Shown: positions 40,385 through 49,405, numbered from the stretch's first letter. The stretch is 64,000 bases of DNA from M3007 sp964539805 (GCA_964539805.1 CAZIKN010000014.1:1-64000); one strand, 5' to 3'. The notes: generated by a model not told the origin, from the sequence alone. Translations and numbers: made by a program.

Positions 40385-42277
40385 TCAATACGCTCTTTCA
40401 TCCTTGTTTTCCACAAAATTCATAAAGGCGCGGTTGGCCACCCTGTTACCGCCAGGAGTCGGGTAATGCCCTGAAAAATACCAGTCGCCGCTATGGTTAG
40501 GGCAGGCATTATGCAGGCCATCAAGGGGCTGAAAAATGACATCTAATTGCGGGATCAGGTCTTTTGGGGTGACGATTTCGGCTATTTGCCTGGTTATGGT
40601 CTCGTAGTCGTACAAATCATACAATGCAATGACTTCATTTTTGACCATTTCCACGGGCACATTTTCCGACTGTTTACAGCGAACATAGGTTTCTTGAATT
40701 AGATGTTCCTTTTGGTCTCTTTTGAGGAGCGCAACCAAGGCCTGAAAAGCGACAAAATCCTTCATTTTGCTCATGTCAATGCCATAACAGTCAGGATAAC
40801 GTATTTGGGGGGCGCTGCTGAGGATGATGATGCGTTTGGGCCTCAGGCGGGCCGTTATGCTCACAATGCTATTGCGCAGGGTAGTACCGCGCACAATGGA
40901 GTCATCAAGCAGCACGAGCGTATCTTCTCCGTCATTGCAGATGCCATAGGTGACGTCATACACGTGCCCTACCATGTCGTTCCGCGCTTTGGTATCGGCT
41001 ATGAAGGTGCGCTGTTTGTCATCTTTATGCACTAATTTTTCAAAACGCGGGCGAAGCAAGAGTATCTCCTGAAGGCGCTCGGGGCTGAGTTTTTTGCCTG
41101 CTTTTAATATCTCAGCTTGCTTCCAGTCGTTAAGGGCGTTCTCTACACCTTCCGTAAAACCGTAATAGGCTGCCTCGGCGGTATTGGGAATGTAAGAGAA
41201 AACGGTGTTTTTTAGGTCAAAATTGACGGCATCCAAGGCGGGTTGTGCCAATTGCTCGCCGAGTTTTTTGCGTTCGCGGTATATTTCGCGGTCATTGCCC
41301 CGGCTAAAATAGATGCGCTCAAAGGAGCAGGCCTTGCGTTCGCGTTTTTCTGTAAACGGTTTTTCAAGCACTTCACCATTTTGGCGCATGATCAGGACGT
41401 GGCCAGGTTGCAGTTCCTGCACATTGACGTAGCGAACATTGAATACGGACTGTATGGCCGGGCGCTCGCTGGCGGCTACGGCCACTTCATCATCCATGTA
41501 CCAATAAGCCGGGCGTATGCCGTTGGGGTCGCGGATCATAAACCCGTCACCGTGACCAAGCAGCCCTCCAAGCACATAACCGCCGTCAAATTTTTTTGTG
41601 GCACGGCGCAGAATGCGTTGTATATCAATGTTTTCTATGATCAAACGACTCATGTCCTGATTGCTGTGGCCATCCGGTTTGAACCAGGTAAAAAGGCGTT
41701 GGACTTCATCATCAAGGAAATGTCCGATTTTTTCCATGATGGTCACTGTGTCGCTTTTTTCTTTTGGGTGTTGGCCCAATTCCACCAATTCCCTGAACAG
41801 TTCATCCACATTGGTCAGGTTAAAGTTGCCAGCCATGAGCAGGTTACGGGTGATCCAGTTGTTTTGGCGGTGAAAGGGGTGCACCCGTTCTATACTGTTG
41901 TCGCCATGTGTGCCATAGCGCAGGTGCCCCATAAGGATCTCGCCCATGTAGGGGGCGTTTGCTTTCATCCATTGCGGGTTGTTGCGCTGTTCCTCCGTGT
42001 ATTGGTTCAGGCGCCACCACACCATGTCAAAAAGATCGGCTAAGTAGTTGGGGGCGTTGCTCCTTTTTCGGCTGATGTACCGGGTGCCAGGTTCGGGATT
42101 GAGTTTTATGGTGGCGATTCCGGCGCCATCCTGTCCTCTGTTGCGCATTTTCTGTAGCAGGAGCTGCATTTTCTGCACACCATAGAAGCAGGTGCCGTAT
42201 TTTTGATGATAGTAATCCAGTGGTTTCAAGAGACGGAGCATGGCAATGCCGCACTCGTGTTTTATAATATCGCTCAT
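40385..42277 (-). CDS. purF: Amidophosphoribosyltransferase
   Basis: 630 residues from ATG 42277, giving MSDIIKHECGIAM; the catalytic Cys9 would become N-terminal after propeptide removal, as in the Bacillus-type enzyme. Glutaminase domain: MRNRGQDGAGIATI, GHLRYGTHGDNSIERVHPF, GNFNLTNVDEL. The phosphoribosyltransferase domain has the PRPP motif TLVLLDDSIVRGTTLRNSIV and KRIIILSSAPQIRYPDCYGIDM. The length exceeds classical PurF (about 500) because of inserted segments, a form common in Bacteroidota. It makes 5-phosphoribosylamine, the first step of purine synthesis. No other purine genes are adjacent. Promoter at 42310-42340. Confidence 0.92.
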   Translation of the reverse strand: MSDIIKHECGIAMLRLLKPLDYYHQKYGTCFYGVQKMQLLLQKMRNRGQDGAGIATIKLNPEPGTRYISRKRSNAPNYLADLFDMVWWRLNQYTEEQRNNPQWMKANAPYMGEILMGHLRYGTHGDNSIERVHPFHRQNNWITRNLLMAGNFNLTNVDELFRELVELGQHPKEKSDTVTIMEKIGHFLDDEVQRLFTWFKPDGHSNQDMSRLIIENIDIQRILRRATKKFDGGYVLGGLLGHGDGFMIRDPNGIRPAYWYMDDEVAVAASERPAIQSVFNVRYVNVQELQPGHVLIMRQNGEVLEKPFTEKRERKACSFERIYFSRGNDREIYRERKKLGEQLAQPALDAVNFDLKNTVFSYIPNTAEAAYYGFTEGVENALNDWKQAEILKAGKKLSPERLQEILLLRPRFEKLVHKDDKQRTFIADTKARNDMVGHVYDVTYGICNDGEDTLVLLDDSIVRGTTLRNSIVSITARLRPKRIIILSSAPQIRYPDCYGIDMSKMKDFVAFQALVALLKRDQKEHLIQETYVRCKQSENVPVEMVKNEVIALYDLYDYETITRQIAEIVTPKDLIPQLDVIFQPLDGLHNACPNHSGDWYFSGHYPTPGGNRVANRAFMNFVENKDERAY

Positions 42278-42309
42278 GTAGTTATGATATGCTTGGGCAG
42301 GAAAGGCCG

Positions 42310-42340
42310 CAAAGGTACAACAGTAGATCAGAATGACCAA
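42310..42340 (-). promoter_or_regulatory. Promoter of purF
   Basis: On the minus strand TTG (42340-42338), 20 bases, TACCTTTG (42317-42310). The ATG lies 33 bases downstream of the -7 box. Confidence 0.65.
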
Positions 42341-42424
42341 TTGGGTTAGGAAACTGTTAGCAATGAAGTTTTACTTTTTATTTACCTCCATTTGGGCAGC
42401 ACATACAGGGTACACAAACTAAAC

Positions 42425-42455
42425 CTTGCATAGCTTGCTACTTTCTCTACCTTTG
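42425..42455 (+). promoter_or_regulatory. Promoter of the ribF-glycosyltransferase gene
   Basis: CTTG (42425-42428), a 19-base spacer and TACCTTTG (42448-42455), 40 bases before ATG 42495. It is placed divergently from the purF promoter. Confidence 0.6.
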
Positions 42456-42494
42456 CCCATATTTATCATTGCCTCCCTTAAAGGCTTTTTAATC

Positions 42495-44480
42495 ATGCAG
42501 GCGCATCGCGACTTATCACAACTACCTGATTTTCAAAATACCATCATTACCATTGGCTCTTTTGACGGCCTGCACAGCGGTCATAAAAGTATATTGGAAA
42601 AGCTGAGGGCCCTGGCCCTTGAGCATGCTGCGGAGAGCATTGTCATCACATTTGATCCTCACCCGCGCATGGTGTTGAAGCCTGATGATGCCCATTTTAA
42701 ATTAATAACTACCACAGAAGAAAAAATTGCCTTGTTGGAGGGCTGTGGTATTGACCATGTGGTGGTAGTGCCTTTTGACCTGGCCTTTTCCCAGCTTAGC
42801 GCTGCCGAGTATGTATCGGATTTTTTGGTCCAAAAATTTCATCCCAAAATAATTGTCATCGGGTATGACCATCATTTTGGCCAGGGCCGTGTAGGCAATA
42901 TTGAGTTTTTAAAAAAAGCGGCACCGCTACATGCCTTCGAAGTGCTGGAAATATCTGCCCAACAAGTGGATGAAATTGCTGTAAGTTCCTCCAAGATACG
43001 CAAGGCGCTGGAAATCAGTGATATAAAACAGGCTAATCGCTTGCTTGGCCACTCTTTTGCCATTAGCGGTGTGGTGGTTCACGGCAATCACCTGGGGCGC
43101 ACCATAGGTTTCCCAACCGCCAACATAGCACTCCCGTCAGCGCATAAGATCCTTCCTCCCAATGGCATATATGCCGCAAGGGTCAAACAGGATGGGGCTA
43201 CGCATGACGCAATGCTTTACATCGGCCATCGGCCCAGCATTCCCGGAGCAAAAGGCCGCGTGGTTGAGGTAAATTTGCTTAACTTTGAGGGTGATCTTTA
43301 TGGCCAGCAATTGACGGTAGAGCTGCTTGATTTTATCCGGCCCGACAAAAAGCTGGATAGTCTCGAAGAATTGCGCGAGCAGATCACTGCTGATAAAAAT
43401 GCCATCACCGAAAGCCTTGCCATGCTAAAAAAGGAAAATACGCCAGTGGGTATCGTTATCCTGAACTACAATACTCGCCGGCATTTGGAACAATACCTGC
43501 CCTCAGTACTGGCCAACAGCCCGGGAGCAAAGGTGATTGTAGCCGACAATGGCTCACCGGATGATTCCATTGCGTTTTTGCAACAGCATTATCCACAGGT
43601 AGAAGTACTTGACCTGCATCGCAACTACGGTTTTGCACAGGGCTATAACGAAGCCCTTCAACGCATCAAGTCCACCTTTTCAGGAGGTATATACGTTATC
43701 CTGAACTCTGATGTGGAGGTCGCCCCGGGCTGGATGGAGCCTGTGCTGGCTGCCATGCACGCTGATCCAAAGATGGCCATTGCGCAACCCAAGATATTGG
43801 CCTGGCGCGACAAGGCCCGGTTTGAATATGCAGGGGCCTCTGGTGGCTGGATTGACAACTTGGGTTATCCTTTTTGCAGGGGGCGCATTTTTAGCCACTC
43901 GGAGCTGGATAATGGTCAGTATGACAGCCCGCAGGAATGTTTTTGGGCGGCGGGGGCGGCGTTTTTTATCCGTGCAGATTTGTACCACCAGTTTGGCGGC
44001 TTTGACGGTGATTATTTTGCCCACAATGAAGAGATAGACCTCTGCTGGCGCATCAAAAGGGCGGGTTATGGCGTGTGGTGTATTCCCCAGTCCGTGGTGT
44101 ATCATCTTGGTGGCGGAACCTTGGAATACGAAAACCCGCGCAAAGTGTACCTCAATTTTCGCAACAGCCTGTTTACCCTGATCAAAAACGAGTCAGTCGC
44201 CAAACTTTGCTGGCTCATCCCGGCGCGTTTGGTTTTGGATGGCGTTGCGGCGGCACGTTTTGCCGCAAAGGGGCAGTTTCGCGCTATTTTGGCCATACTG
44301 CGCGGCCATTTTAGCCTTTATCGCCAATTCGGCGAAACCCTGCGCAAGCGCCGGGCCGTAGCACGTATGATTCAGCAACACGGTGTTGGCCCGGCAAATC
44401 GAACGGGCATTTACCGGGGCAGCATTGTGCTGGCCCATTATTTGGGGCGGATCAAACGATTTAGCCAGCTTATAAAGTAA
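42495..44480 (+). CDS. ribF: Fusion of riboflavin kinase/FAD synthetase (RibF) and a GT2 glycosyltransferase
   Basis: 661 residues in one uninterrupted frame from ATG 42495. Residues 1-315 are a complete RibF: FAD synthetase part with ITIGSFDGLHSGHKSIL, VITFDPHPRMVL, VIGYDHHFGQGRVGN, and riboflavin kinase part with VVVHGNHLGRTIGFPTANI, YAARVKQ and VEVNLLNFEGDLYGQQLTVEL. From about residue 318 a full GT2 enzyme begins (VGIVILNYNTRRHLEQYLPS, VIVADNGSPDDS, YGFAQGYNEAL, VILNSDVEVAPGWM, DYFAHNEEIDLCWRIKRAGY) and runs to the end. The two halves belong to unrelated pathways (FMN/FAD synthesis; glycan synthesis). An in-frame ATG at 43422 (residue 310) could allow separate GT translation. Confidence 0.88.
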   Translation: MQAHRDLSQLPDFQNTIITIGSFDGLHSGHKSILEKLRALALEHAAESIVITFDPHPRMVLKPDDAHFKLITTTEEKIALLEGCGIDHVVVVPFDLAFSQLSAAEYVSDFLVQKFHPKIIVIGYDHHFGQGRVGNIEFLKKAAPLHAFEVLEISAQQVDEIAVSSSKIRKALEISDIKQANRLLGHSFAISGVVVHGNHLGRTIGFPTANIALPSAHKILPPNGIYAARVKQDGATHDAMLYIGHRPSIPGAKGRVVEVNLLNFEGDLYGQQLTVELLDFIRPDKKLDSLEELREQITADKNAITESLAMLKKENTPVGIVILNYNTRRHLEQYLPSVLANSPGAKVIVADNGSPDDSIAFLQQHYPQVEVLDLHRNYGFAQGYNEALQRIKSTFSGGIYVILNSDVEVAPGWMEPVLAAMHADPKMAIAQPKILAWRDKARFEYAGASGGWIDNLGYPFCRGRIFSHSELDNGQYDSPQECFWAAGAAFFIRADLYHQFGGFDGDYFAHNEEIDLCWRIKRAGYGVWCIPQSVVYHLGGGTLEYENPRKVYLNFRNSLFTLIKNESVAKLCWLIPARLVLDGVAAARFAAKGQFRAILAILRGHFSLYRQFGETLRKRRAVARMIQQHGVGPANRTGIYRGSIVLAHYLGRIKRFSQLIK

Positions 44481-44490
44481 GGAAGACTGT

Positions 44491-45861
44491 TCAGACCTTT
44501 ATGGCTTCCACTTTTCCTGATTTCCGGCTTTTTTCCGCCTTGAAGCCCATGATATGGCTTTCAATAGAGGCCTCGATGGTAGAGCTGAGGAGCTCGGGTT
44601 TGTGTTGCCCTACGGCTTGCAGCCAATTGCGAAGCAAACGCCAATCACCGCCACCATGGCCATCGCCCGAACTGCTGTCAATGACGGTATTTTTTTTGGT
44701 GCGGAAATCGGTTAGGGTAAAGGTATTCATGTCCCCGACAATATCGCCCATGCTGCCCATCACGCGGGTGCGCCGGCCACTGTATGAGGTAAATGCTTCC
44801 ATGGAAAAGGCAGCCGTAGTGCCCCCTTCAAATTCTATGGACGCGATGTAGTGATCTTCTTGATTGTTGTCCATTTGATACACGCAACGCCCGTAATTGG
44901 TGGTACGCAATTTTTCCAAAATATAGTCACCATGCTTGTCCTTGTCCTCGGGCATATCAAAGACATAAAGCCAACCACGCTCGCGGTAGTAAATTTTCAT
45001 GGCGGAATAAGGGCAGCTGCTTTCCACCGCGCAGCCATCCATACAACGTGGGGTACTGCCAGCGGGTGCATTTTCTTTTCGGAACCACTTGAGGCCGCCC
45101 ATGGCCACTATTTTTTTGCAGGGTTTGCCCACGAGCCAACGCAAAATATCCAGATCGTGGCAGCTTTTGGCCAAAATGATTGGCGTGGTGGCGTGGCGGT
45201 CATGCCAATTGCCGCGCACATAGCTGTGGCTCATGTGAATGTGCTCTATAGGTTCAATATGTTGCACGCTGATGATTTCTCCAATGGCCCCGCTTTGCAT
45301 CATTTCCCGCAGTTTTTCAAAATAAGGGGCATACCGCAGCACATGACAAACTGCAACAATTCGTCCCGTTTTTTGGGACAGCGCAAGTATGTCTCGGCAT
45401 TCTTTTTCCGAAGGTGAAATGGGTTTTTCCAACAATACATCATAGCCAGCCTTGAGGGCTGCCATACAGGGGCCATAATGCAAATGATCAGGTGTGGTGA
45501 TAAGCACCGCATCTGCAAATTTGGGGCGCTGGAAAACGTGCTCCCAGGTGACGAAACGGTTTTCGGCAGCGATATTGTGCTTTTGGGCGTACCGCTCATT
45601 GCGCAGCGGAATGGGCTCTGCCACCCCTACCACATCCATCTCATCAGGGTGTGATACGGCATAATTGCCATACACATTTCCTCTGGCACCAGCCCCGAGG
45701 GTGATCACAGTGATGGGCTTTTCCGGTTTTTTATACAGTGGATTTTCCGCAATAAGGTCCGGGATACGTATGGTTTCATCCATTTCTGTAAAAGATCCCA
45801 GTACGGCGGCACCGGTAGCGGCACCCAGGGTTTTGAGCAGTTGGCGGCGTGATAGTGGCAT
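44491..45861 (-). CDS. Gfo/Idh/MocA family oxidoreductase with Tat signal
   Basis: 456 residues. The N-terminus MPLSRRQLLKTLGAATGAAVLGS is a twin-arginine signal, so the folded enzyme is exported. The NAD(P)-binding domain begins at TVITLGAGARGNVYGNYA, with GVAEPIPLRNERYAQKHN and the family motif VLLEKPISPSEKECRDIL (Glu-Lys-Pro). The catalytic part includes HIHMSHSYVRGNWHDR and SCHDLDILRWLVGKPCKK. A four-cysteine stretch (CMDGCAVESSCPYSA) is unusual and may bind metal. Exported members include GH109-like enzymes acting on glycans or sugars. It converges with the RibF-GT gene, 10 bases apart. Confidence 0.88.
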   Translation of the reverse strand: MPLSRRQLLKTLGAATGAAVLGSFTEMDETIRIPDLIAENPLYKKPEKPITVITLGAGARGNVYGNYAVSHPDEMDVVGVAEPIPLRNERYAQKHNIAAENRFVTWEHVFQRPKFADAVLITTPDHLHYGPCMAALKAGYDVLLEKPISPSEKECRDILALSQKTGRIVAVCHVLRYAPYFEKLREMMQSGAIGEIISVQHIEPIEHIHMSHSYVRGNWHDRHATTPIILAKSCHDLDILRWLVGKPCKKIVAMGGLKWFRKENAPAGSTPRCMDGCAVESSCPYSAMKIYYRERGWLYVFDMPEDKDKHGDYILEKLRTTNYGRCVYQMDNNQEDHYIASIEFEGGTTAAFSMEAFTSYSGRRTRVMGSMGDIVGDMNTFTLTDFRTKKNTVIDSSSGDGHGGGDWRLLRNWLQAVGQHKPELLSSTIEASIESHIMGFKAEKSRKSGKVEAIKV

Positions 45862-45876
45862 GTATGATATGTATAT

Positions 45877-45960
45877 AATGTGATGATGTGATAATTTGGA
45901 GAATGCGATAATTTGGGGAATGTGATGATGTGATAATTTGAGGAATGTGATAATTCGGGG
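45877..45960. repeat. Tandem array of two 42-bp units
   Basis: Each unit consists of a 25-base part (45877-45901, 45919-45943) and a 17-base part (45902-45918, 45944-45960), all starting AATG and containing GATAATTTG or a close variant. The core word recurs singly at 37902-37917 and, inverted, at 40353-40368. No spacer diversity exists, so it is not a CRISPR array. Confidence 0.85.
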
Positions 45961-46082
45961 CGTTCCTGTATCGTCGAACCCTGTTATAATGAGAGCCGAA
46001 CGGGGTTCGGCTGTACTTGCCCTGATTTTCCCCTTATGGTCTGACGACTAAATTGGTCAAATATTGGCATAAAATCGAATCG

Positions 46083-46850
46083 TCATTCAAATACAATTTC
46101 CACCACATCTTCTACTTTCAGGCCAAGCAGGGAGGCAGCTTTGCCCAGATTAATGGCTATTTCCAAAAAACCCGCACTGTTGAACAAGCACAAAGGCTCG
46201 CCTACCGCCACATCACAATAATTGGAACTCAGGCTGACAATGGGGTCGTTGCGTTTGAAGTAAAGGGCAAAGGGGCGCCCATTGGCCGCCTTTTCAAATA
46301 CCTCGCGACGTATATTGACAATGGCATTCTCAAAATTATCAATATGCACAATGGTGCCTCTTATCTGGTTTGGGGTAATAACTGGCTGAATATTAATGCG
46401 TTGCAAAATTGGCGCGGCATATTCGCCCAAGGTTTCAAAGGGGTTTCCGGCAGCGAGGTGCTCCACTGCCGATGCAAAAATATTTTTTACGGCAAAATGC
46501 TCCGTACAGGGCGCGGGAAGATTGCGCAGGTCATATTGAGGCAATTCGTCAAAAACAAGGGTGAGCAGGCCATTATCCGGTGCTATGAAGTAATGTCCGT
46601 CTTTTTGTGCAGCCACGAAACGAAATTCCTGCTGGTACACACAATGTACCCCGATCAGGTGTACAGTTCCTGCCGGAAACTCCTTCCAAACATTGCGAAC
46701 CACAAAGGCACCCTGCACAATATCAAACGGCGCTATATCATGCGAAATGTCAACTAATCGGGCCTGGGGAAGGCGCGAGAGGATGGCCCCTTTGATGGCT
46801 CCAACAAAAAAGTCTTTTGTTCCGAAGTCAGTGGTTAGTGTGATGAGCAT
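46083..46850 (-). CDS. SAM hydrolase (SAM hydroxide adenosyltransferase, DUF62)
   Basis: 255 residues. The start LITLTTDFGTKDFFVGAIKGAIL carries the conserved Asp-Phe-Gly motif of the fluorinase/chlorinase/SAM hydrolase fold, followed by ARLVDISHDIAPFDIVQGAFVVRN, FIAPDNGLLTLVFDE and, in the C-terminal barrel, GTIVHIDNFENAIVNIRREVFE and LFNSAGFLEIAINLGKAASLLG. The Asp/Arg/His triad typical of hydrolases rather than halogenases appears present, so it most likely splits S-adenosylmethionine into adenosine and methionine. It is monocistronic. Confidence 0.9.
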   Translation of the reverse strand: MLITLTTDFGTKDFFVGAIKGAILSRLPQARLVDISHDIAPFDIVQGAFVVRNVWKEFPAGTVHLIGVHCVYQQEFRFVAAQKDGHYFIAPDNGLLTLVFDELPQYDLRNLPAPCTEHFAVKNIFASAVEHLAAGNPFETLGEYAAPILQRINIQPVITPNQIRGTIVHIDNFENAIVNIRREVFEKAANGRPFALYFKRNDPIVSLSSNYCDVAVGEPLCLFNSAGFLEIAINLGKAASLLGLKVEDVVEIVFE

Positions 46851-46965
46851 TTACAGGGATTCAGGCTGCGCGGGGATTGTATGCTTCCTGTTTTGACGGC
46901 AAAAGTAACTTAGACTTTTCAAATTGAGCCATCAGCTGCTTGATTTGACTCAAAATATTTGCATC

Positions 46966-47940
46966 TTATTCATTTTCAATGATGTAATACTTTTTGCCCT
47001 TTTGCCAAATCAGGCGTATCACGGCCAGCATACAAAAGGCCGAAATGGCAGCAAACTGCCAGGGAATGGTTACATCCTGCTCCAGATCAAGGGACGAAAG
47101 ATCATTGCGATAAGCGTATTGGCCTGCTACCTGAATGGCATTATTGAAAAAGTGTGCCACTACAGGAACCCAAAAATTGCTCGTAAACCAGTACAGCCAA
47201 CCCAGCAGCAGACCCAGCAGCCAGCGCGAGATAAAACCCTCAAACTGGAGGTGAATGGCGCTGAAAACGGCAGCTGATACCACGATAGCCCACCATGGTG
47301 AGGCCATGGTGCGCATCAACTGCTTTTGTAAAACCCCGCGAAAAATCAGTTCCTCTCCCAAGCCCGGCAACAGCGCAATAATGGTCATATTGGCCAAAAA
47401 CTCCCAGGGTGTATCCATGATGAGCAAGGCTCTCAGGGTTTCTTCACTGCCGGTTTCCAAGCCTTTCAATACGTCAGGGAGCGGCAACAACTTGTTCAGT
47501 TGGTGTAGGTAAAGCACTAAGGGCATGGCCGTGAGCATTAGCAAGGCGCCTAAGGCCAAAAGGGCAAAACCGGGCCATTGTCGTGCCTGCAAATAATCCA
47601 TCCAATGTGGATTGGAGGCCGTTTGACCTTTGTAAAAAAGGCGCAGGGTGCCCCAGCCTGCTAAAACAAAGGTGAAAAAATGCCCCAGTCCCAGCATTAA
47701 ACGCAAGGGGCCGCGCAACTCCACCTGCCCACTTTCAATAGCTGATGAATCCCAGCCTGCCACTAAGGAGATTAGCATAAACAAATCACCACCCGCTATG
47801 GCAAACAGGGTGCACAGCACAAGCTGGGTAATCAGCACCATTTGTGGTGGAGGATAGCCATTGGCCATAGAAAAAACCGGAGGAGCTTGCTCCTCCGGTT
47901 TTTCTTGGGCTTCTATGCTTTTATCCAATGGTTCTTCCAT
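46966..47940 (-). CDS. CPBP family intramembrane metalloprotease
   Basis: 324 residues with about eight membrane helices. The CPBP/Rce1 signature pieces are present: GLGEELIFRGVLQKQLMR (motif 1, EExxxR), AVFSAIHLQFEGFISRWLLG (motif 2, FxxxH) and NFWVPVVAHFFNNAIQ (motif 3, HxxxN). Such proteases act within the membrane; targets are unknown. The N-terminal 25 residues are Pro/Glu-rich and are encoded by a terminator-like hairpin (47872-47903), so translation might instead begin at ATG 47868. It follows the superoxide dismutase gene by 30 bases on the same strand. Confidence 0.88.
   Translation of the reverse strand: MEEPLDKSIEAQEKPEEQAPPVFSMANGYPPPQMVLITQLVLCTLFAIAGGDLFMLISLVAGWDSSAIESGQVELRGPLRLMLGLGHFFTFVLAGWGTLRLFYKGQTASNPHWMDYLQARQWPGFALLALGALLMLTAMPLVLYLHQLNKLLPLPDVLKGLETGSEETLRALLIMDTPWEFLANMTIIALLPGLGEELIFRGVLQKQLMRTMASPWWAIVVSAAVFSAIHLQFEGFISRWLLGLLLGWLYWFTSNFWVPVVAHFFNNAIQVAGQYAYRNDLSSLDLEQDVTIPWQFAAISAFCMLAVIRLIWQKGKKYYIIENE
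47872..47903 (-). terminator. Terminator-like hairpin in the 5' part of the CPBP gene
   Basis: A perfect 15-bp stem (AAAAACCGGAGGAGC pairing with GCTCCTCCGGTTTTT) with a 2-base loop is followed on the minus strand by a run of T. It lies about 70 bases after the superoxide dismutase stop and within the first codons of the CPBP frame, so it could end sod transcription or attenuate the protease gene. Confidence 0.55.
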
Positions 47941-47970
47941 AAAGCAAAAACAGCATTTTGAGATCCAAAA

Positions 47971-48588
47971 TTAGTTGCTGCGCACGGCACTGCGGTAACG
48001 ACGGCCTACTTCGGTCCAGTTGACCACATTCCACCATGCACCGATGTAATCAGGACGACGGTTTTGATAATGGAGGTAATAAGCGTGTTCCCACACATCC
48101 AGGCCGAGGATGGGCATGCCTTTTTTCTCCGCTACATCCATGAGCGGGTTGTCCTGGTTGGGAGTGGAAGTGATAAACAGGTCATCATTGGCATCCACAC
48201 ATAGCCAGGCCCAGCCTGAGCCAAAGCGCGTGGTAGCCGCTTGAGCAAACAGTTTTTTCATTTCGTCAAAAGAGCCGAAATTTTTGTTGATCTTGGAGGC
48301 CAGGTCACCGTCAGGCTCACCCCCTGCATTGGGGGCCATGATTTCCCAGAACATGCTGTGGTTCCAGTGCCCACCGCCATTGTTGCGAACTGCTGGAGGT
48401 AATTTGGAGATATTGGCCATCAATTCCTCAAGGCTTTTGCCTTCATGCTCTGTGCCCTGGAGGGCAGCATTCAGGTTGTTAACGTAGGCTGCATGGTGTT
48501 TACCATGGTGGATTTCCATGGTGCGGGCATCAACGTGGGGCTCCAGCGCCGTTGGATCGTAGGGTAGATTTGGAAGGGAGAATGACAT
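47971..48588 (-). CDS. sodA: Superoxide dismutase, Mn/Fe type
   Basis: 205 residues, usual length. Metal ligands are His27 (MEIHHGKHH), His77 (GHWNHSMFW), Asp164 and His168 (LDVWEHAYYLHY). Gln145 in TPNQDNPLM is the position that distinguishes manganese enzymes, so Mn or cambialistic use is likely. It has no signal peptide and acts in the cytoplasm, converting superoxide to peroxide and oxygen. The promoter at 48632-48659 is well formed. The CPBP gene downstream may be read through. Confidence 0.96.
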   Translation of the reverse strand: MSFSLPNLPYDPTALEPHVDARTMEIHHGKHHAAYVNNLNAALQGTEHEGKSLEELMANISKLPPAVRNNGGGHWNHSMFWEIMAPNAGGEPDGDLASKINKNFGSFDEMKKLFAQAATTRFGSGWAWLCVDANDDLFITSTPNQDNPLMDVAEKKGMPILGLDVWEHAYYLHYQNRRPDYIGAWWNVVNWTEVGRRYRSAVRSN

Positions 48589-48631
48589 AACTTAGATATT
48601 GTTGTTGAATATAAAGTTCTTAAAACAGCCC

Positions 48632-48659
48632 CAAATGTAAGAAGTTCGGGAAAGTGCAA
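48632..48659 (-). promoter_or_regulatory. Promoter of sodA
   Basis: On the minus strand TTG (48659-48657), 17 bases and TACATTTG (48639-48632); the start codon lies 43 bases downstream of the -7 box. Confidence 0.6.
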
Positions 48660-48686
48660 TACTTTTCGCCGTAATTTCAAACGATT

Positions 48687-48756
48687 TATACCAGGGTTTA
48701 AGTGATTTTGAAGATTACCGGGATTGATTTACCTGATTTTTAAAGATTTACAGACG
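48687..48756. repeat. Left member of an inverted repeat flanking the heme-binding gene
   Basis: It contains two versions of the same theme: a first copy (48687-48719) and a second ending in GATTTTTAAAGATTTACAG plus ACG (48735-48756). The last 22 bases are repeated perfectly in inverted form at 49406-49427. Confidence 0.65.
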
Positions 48757-48848
48757 CGAATCGTTGAGGGTATTCAAAATCACTTTGTGTTGGCTATAAT
48801 TATTTATGCCCTAACCCTCTCATAACTCATCACTCATCACTCATCATC

Positions 48849-49334
48849 ATGTTTAGAAAAATTCTTTACGCACTGCTTGCTGTTTTCGTCGCTTTACAAT
48901 TGTATCGCCCGGCGAAAAACCAAACCAATGACCAAACCCATCACGTCAGCACCAAATATCCGATGTCTGATGAGGTGAGAAGCATCTTAAAAACCAGTTG
49001 TGATGATTGCCATAGCAACAATACCGTATATCCCTGGTATGCCGAGGTGCAACCCGTGGGCATCTGGCTCGCACAACACGTCAACGAAGGTAAAAAACAC
49101 CTCAATTTTTCACAGTTCACCACCAGAAAGCTGGCTGTCCAAAACCATAAATTCGAGGAGGTCATCGAAATGGTCAAAGAAGGCCACATGCCCTTGGGCT
49201 CATACCTGTGGGTACACGGTGATGCAGCACTTTCTGATGCGCAGAAAAACACCCTCATCACCTGGGCCCAAACCCAAATGGACTCCCTGCGGGCGCAATA
49301 CCCGGCGGATAGTTTGGTGTTGAAGCGGAGGTAA
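48849..49334 (+). CDS. Haem_bd family heme-binding protein
   Basis: 161 residues. A short membrane/signal helix (KILYALLAVFVALQLY) precedes the haem_bd domain (PF14376-like): LKTSCDDCHSNNTVYPWYAEVQPVGIWL with the CxxCH site at residues 51-55, then HVNEGKKHLNFSQF and EVIEMVKEGHMPLGSYLWVHGDA, where the Met of GHMPL is the likely second heme ligand. Such small periplasmic c-type heme proteins are common in Bacteroidota; the electron partner is unknown. The gene lies alone between two inverted copies of an intergenic repeat. Confidence 0.88.
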   Translation: MFRKILYALLAVFVALQLYRPAKNQTNDQTHHVSTKYPMSDEVRSILKTSCDDCHSNNTVYPWYAEVQPVGIWLAQHVNEGKKHLNFSQFTTRKLAVQNHKFEEVIEMVKEGHMPLGSYLWVHGDAALSDAQKNTLITWAQTQMDSLRAQYPADSLVLKRR

Positions 49335-49405
49335 GCGACTTTAAAAAAACGGCAAATCCTTCGAAGTGGGTTATAGTCAACGCAAAGTGGTTTTGAGCCT
49401 ACTCA

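Noticed and set aside
41243..42043. Long plus-strand frame (266 codons) opposite purF
   Set aside because: It is antisense to strongly conserved PurF motifs and has biased, non-protein-like composition; a shadow frame.
45877..45960. Possible CRISPR array
   Set aside because: Units are adjacent with no variable spacers and no cas genes occur in the window; it is a plain tandem repeat.
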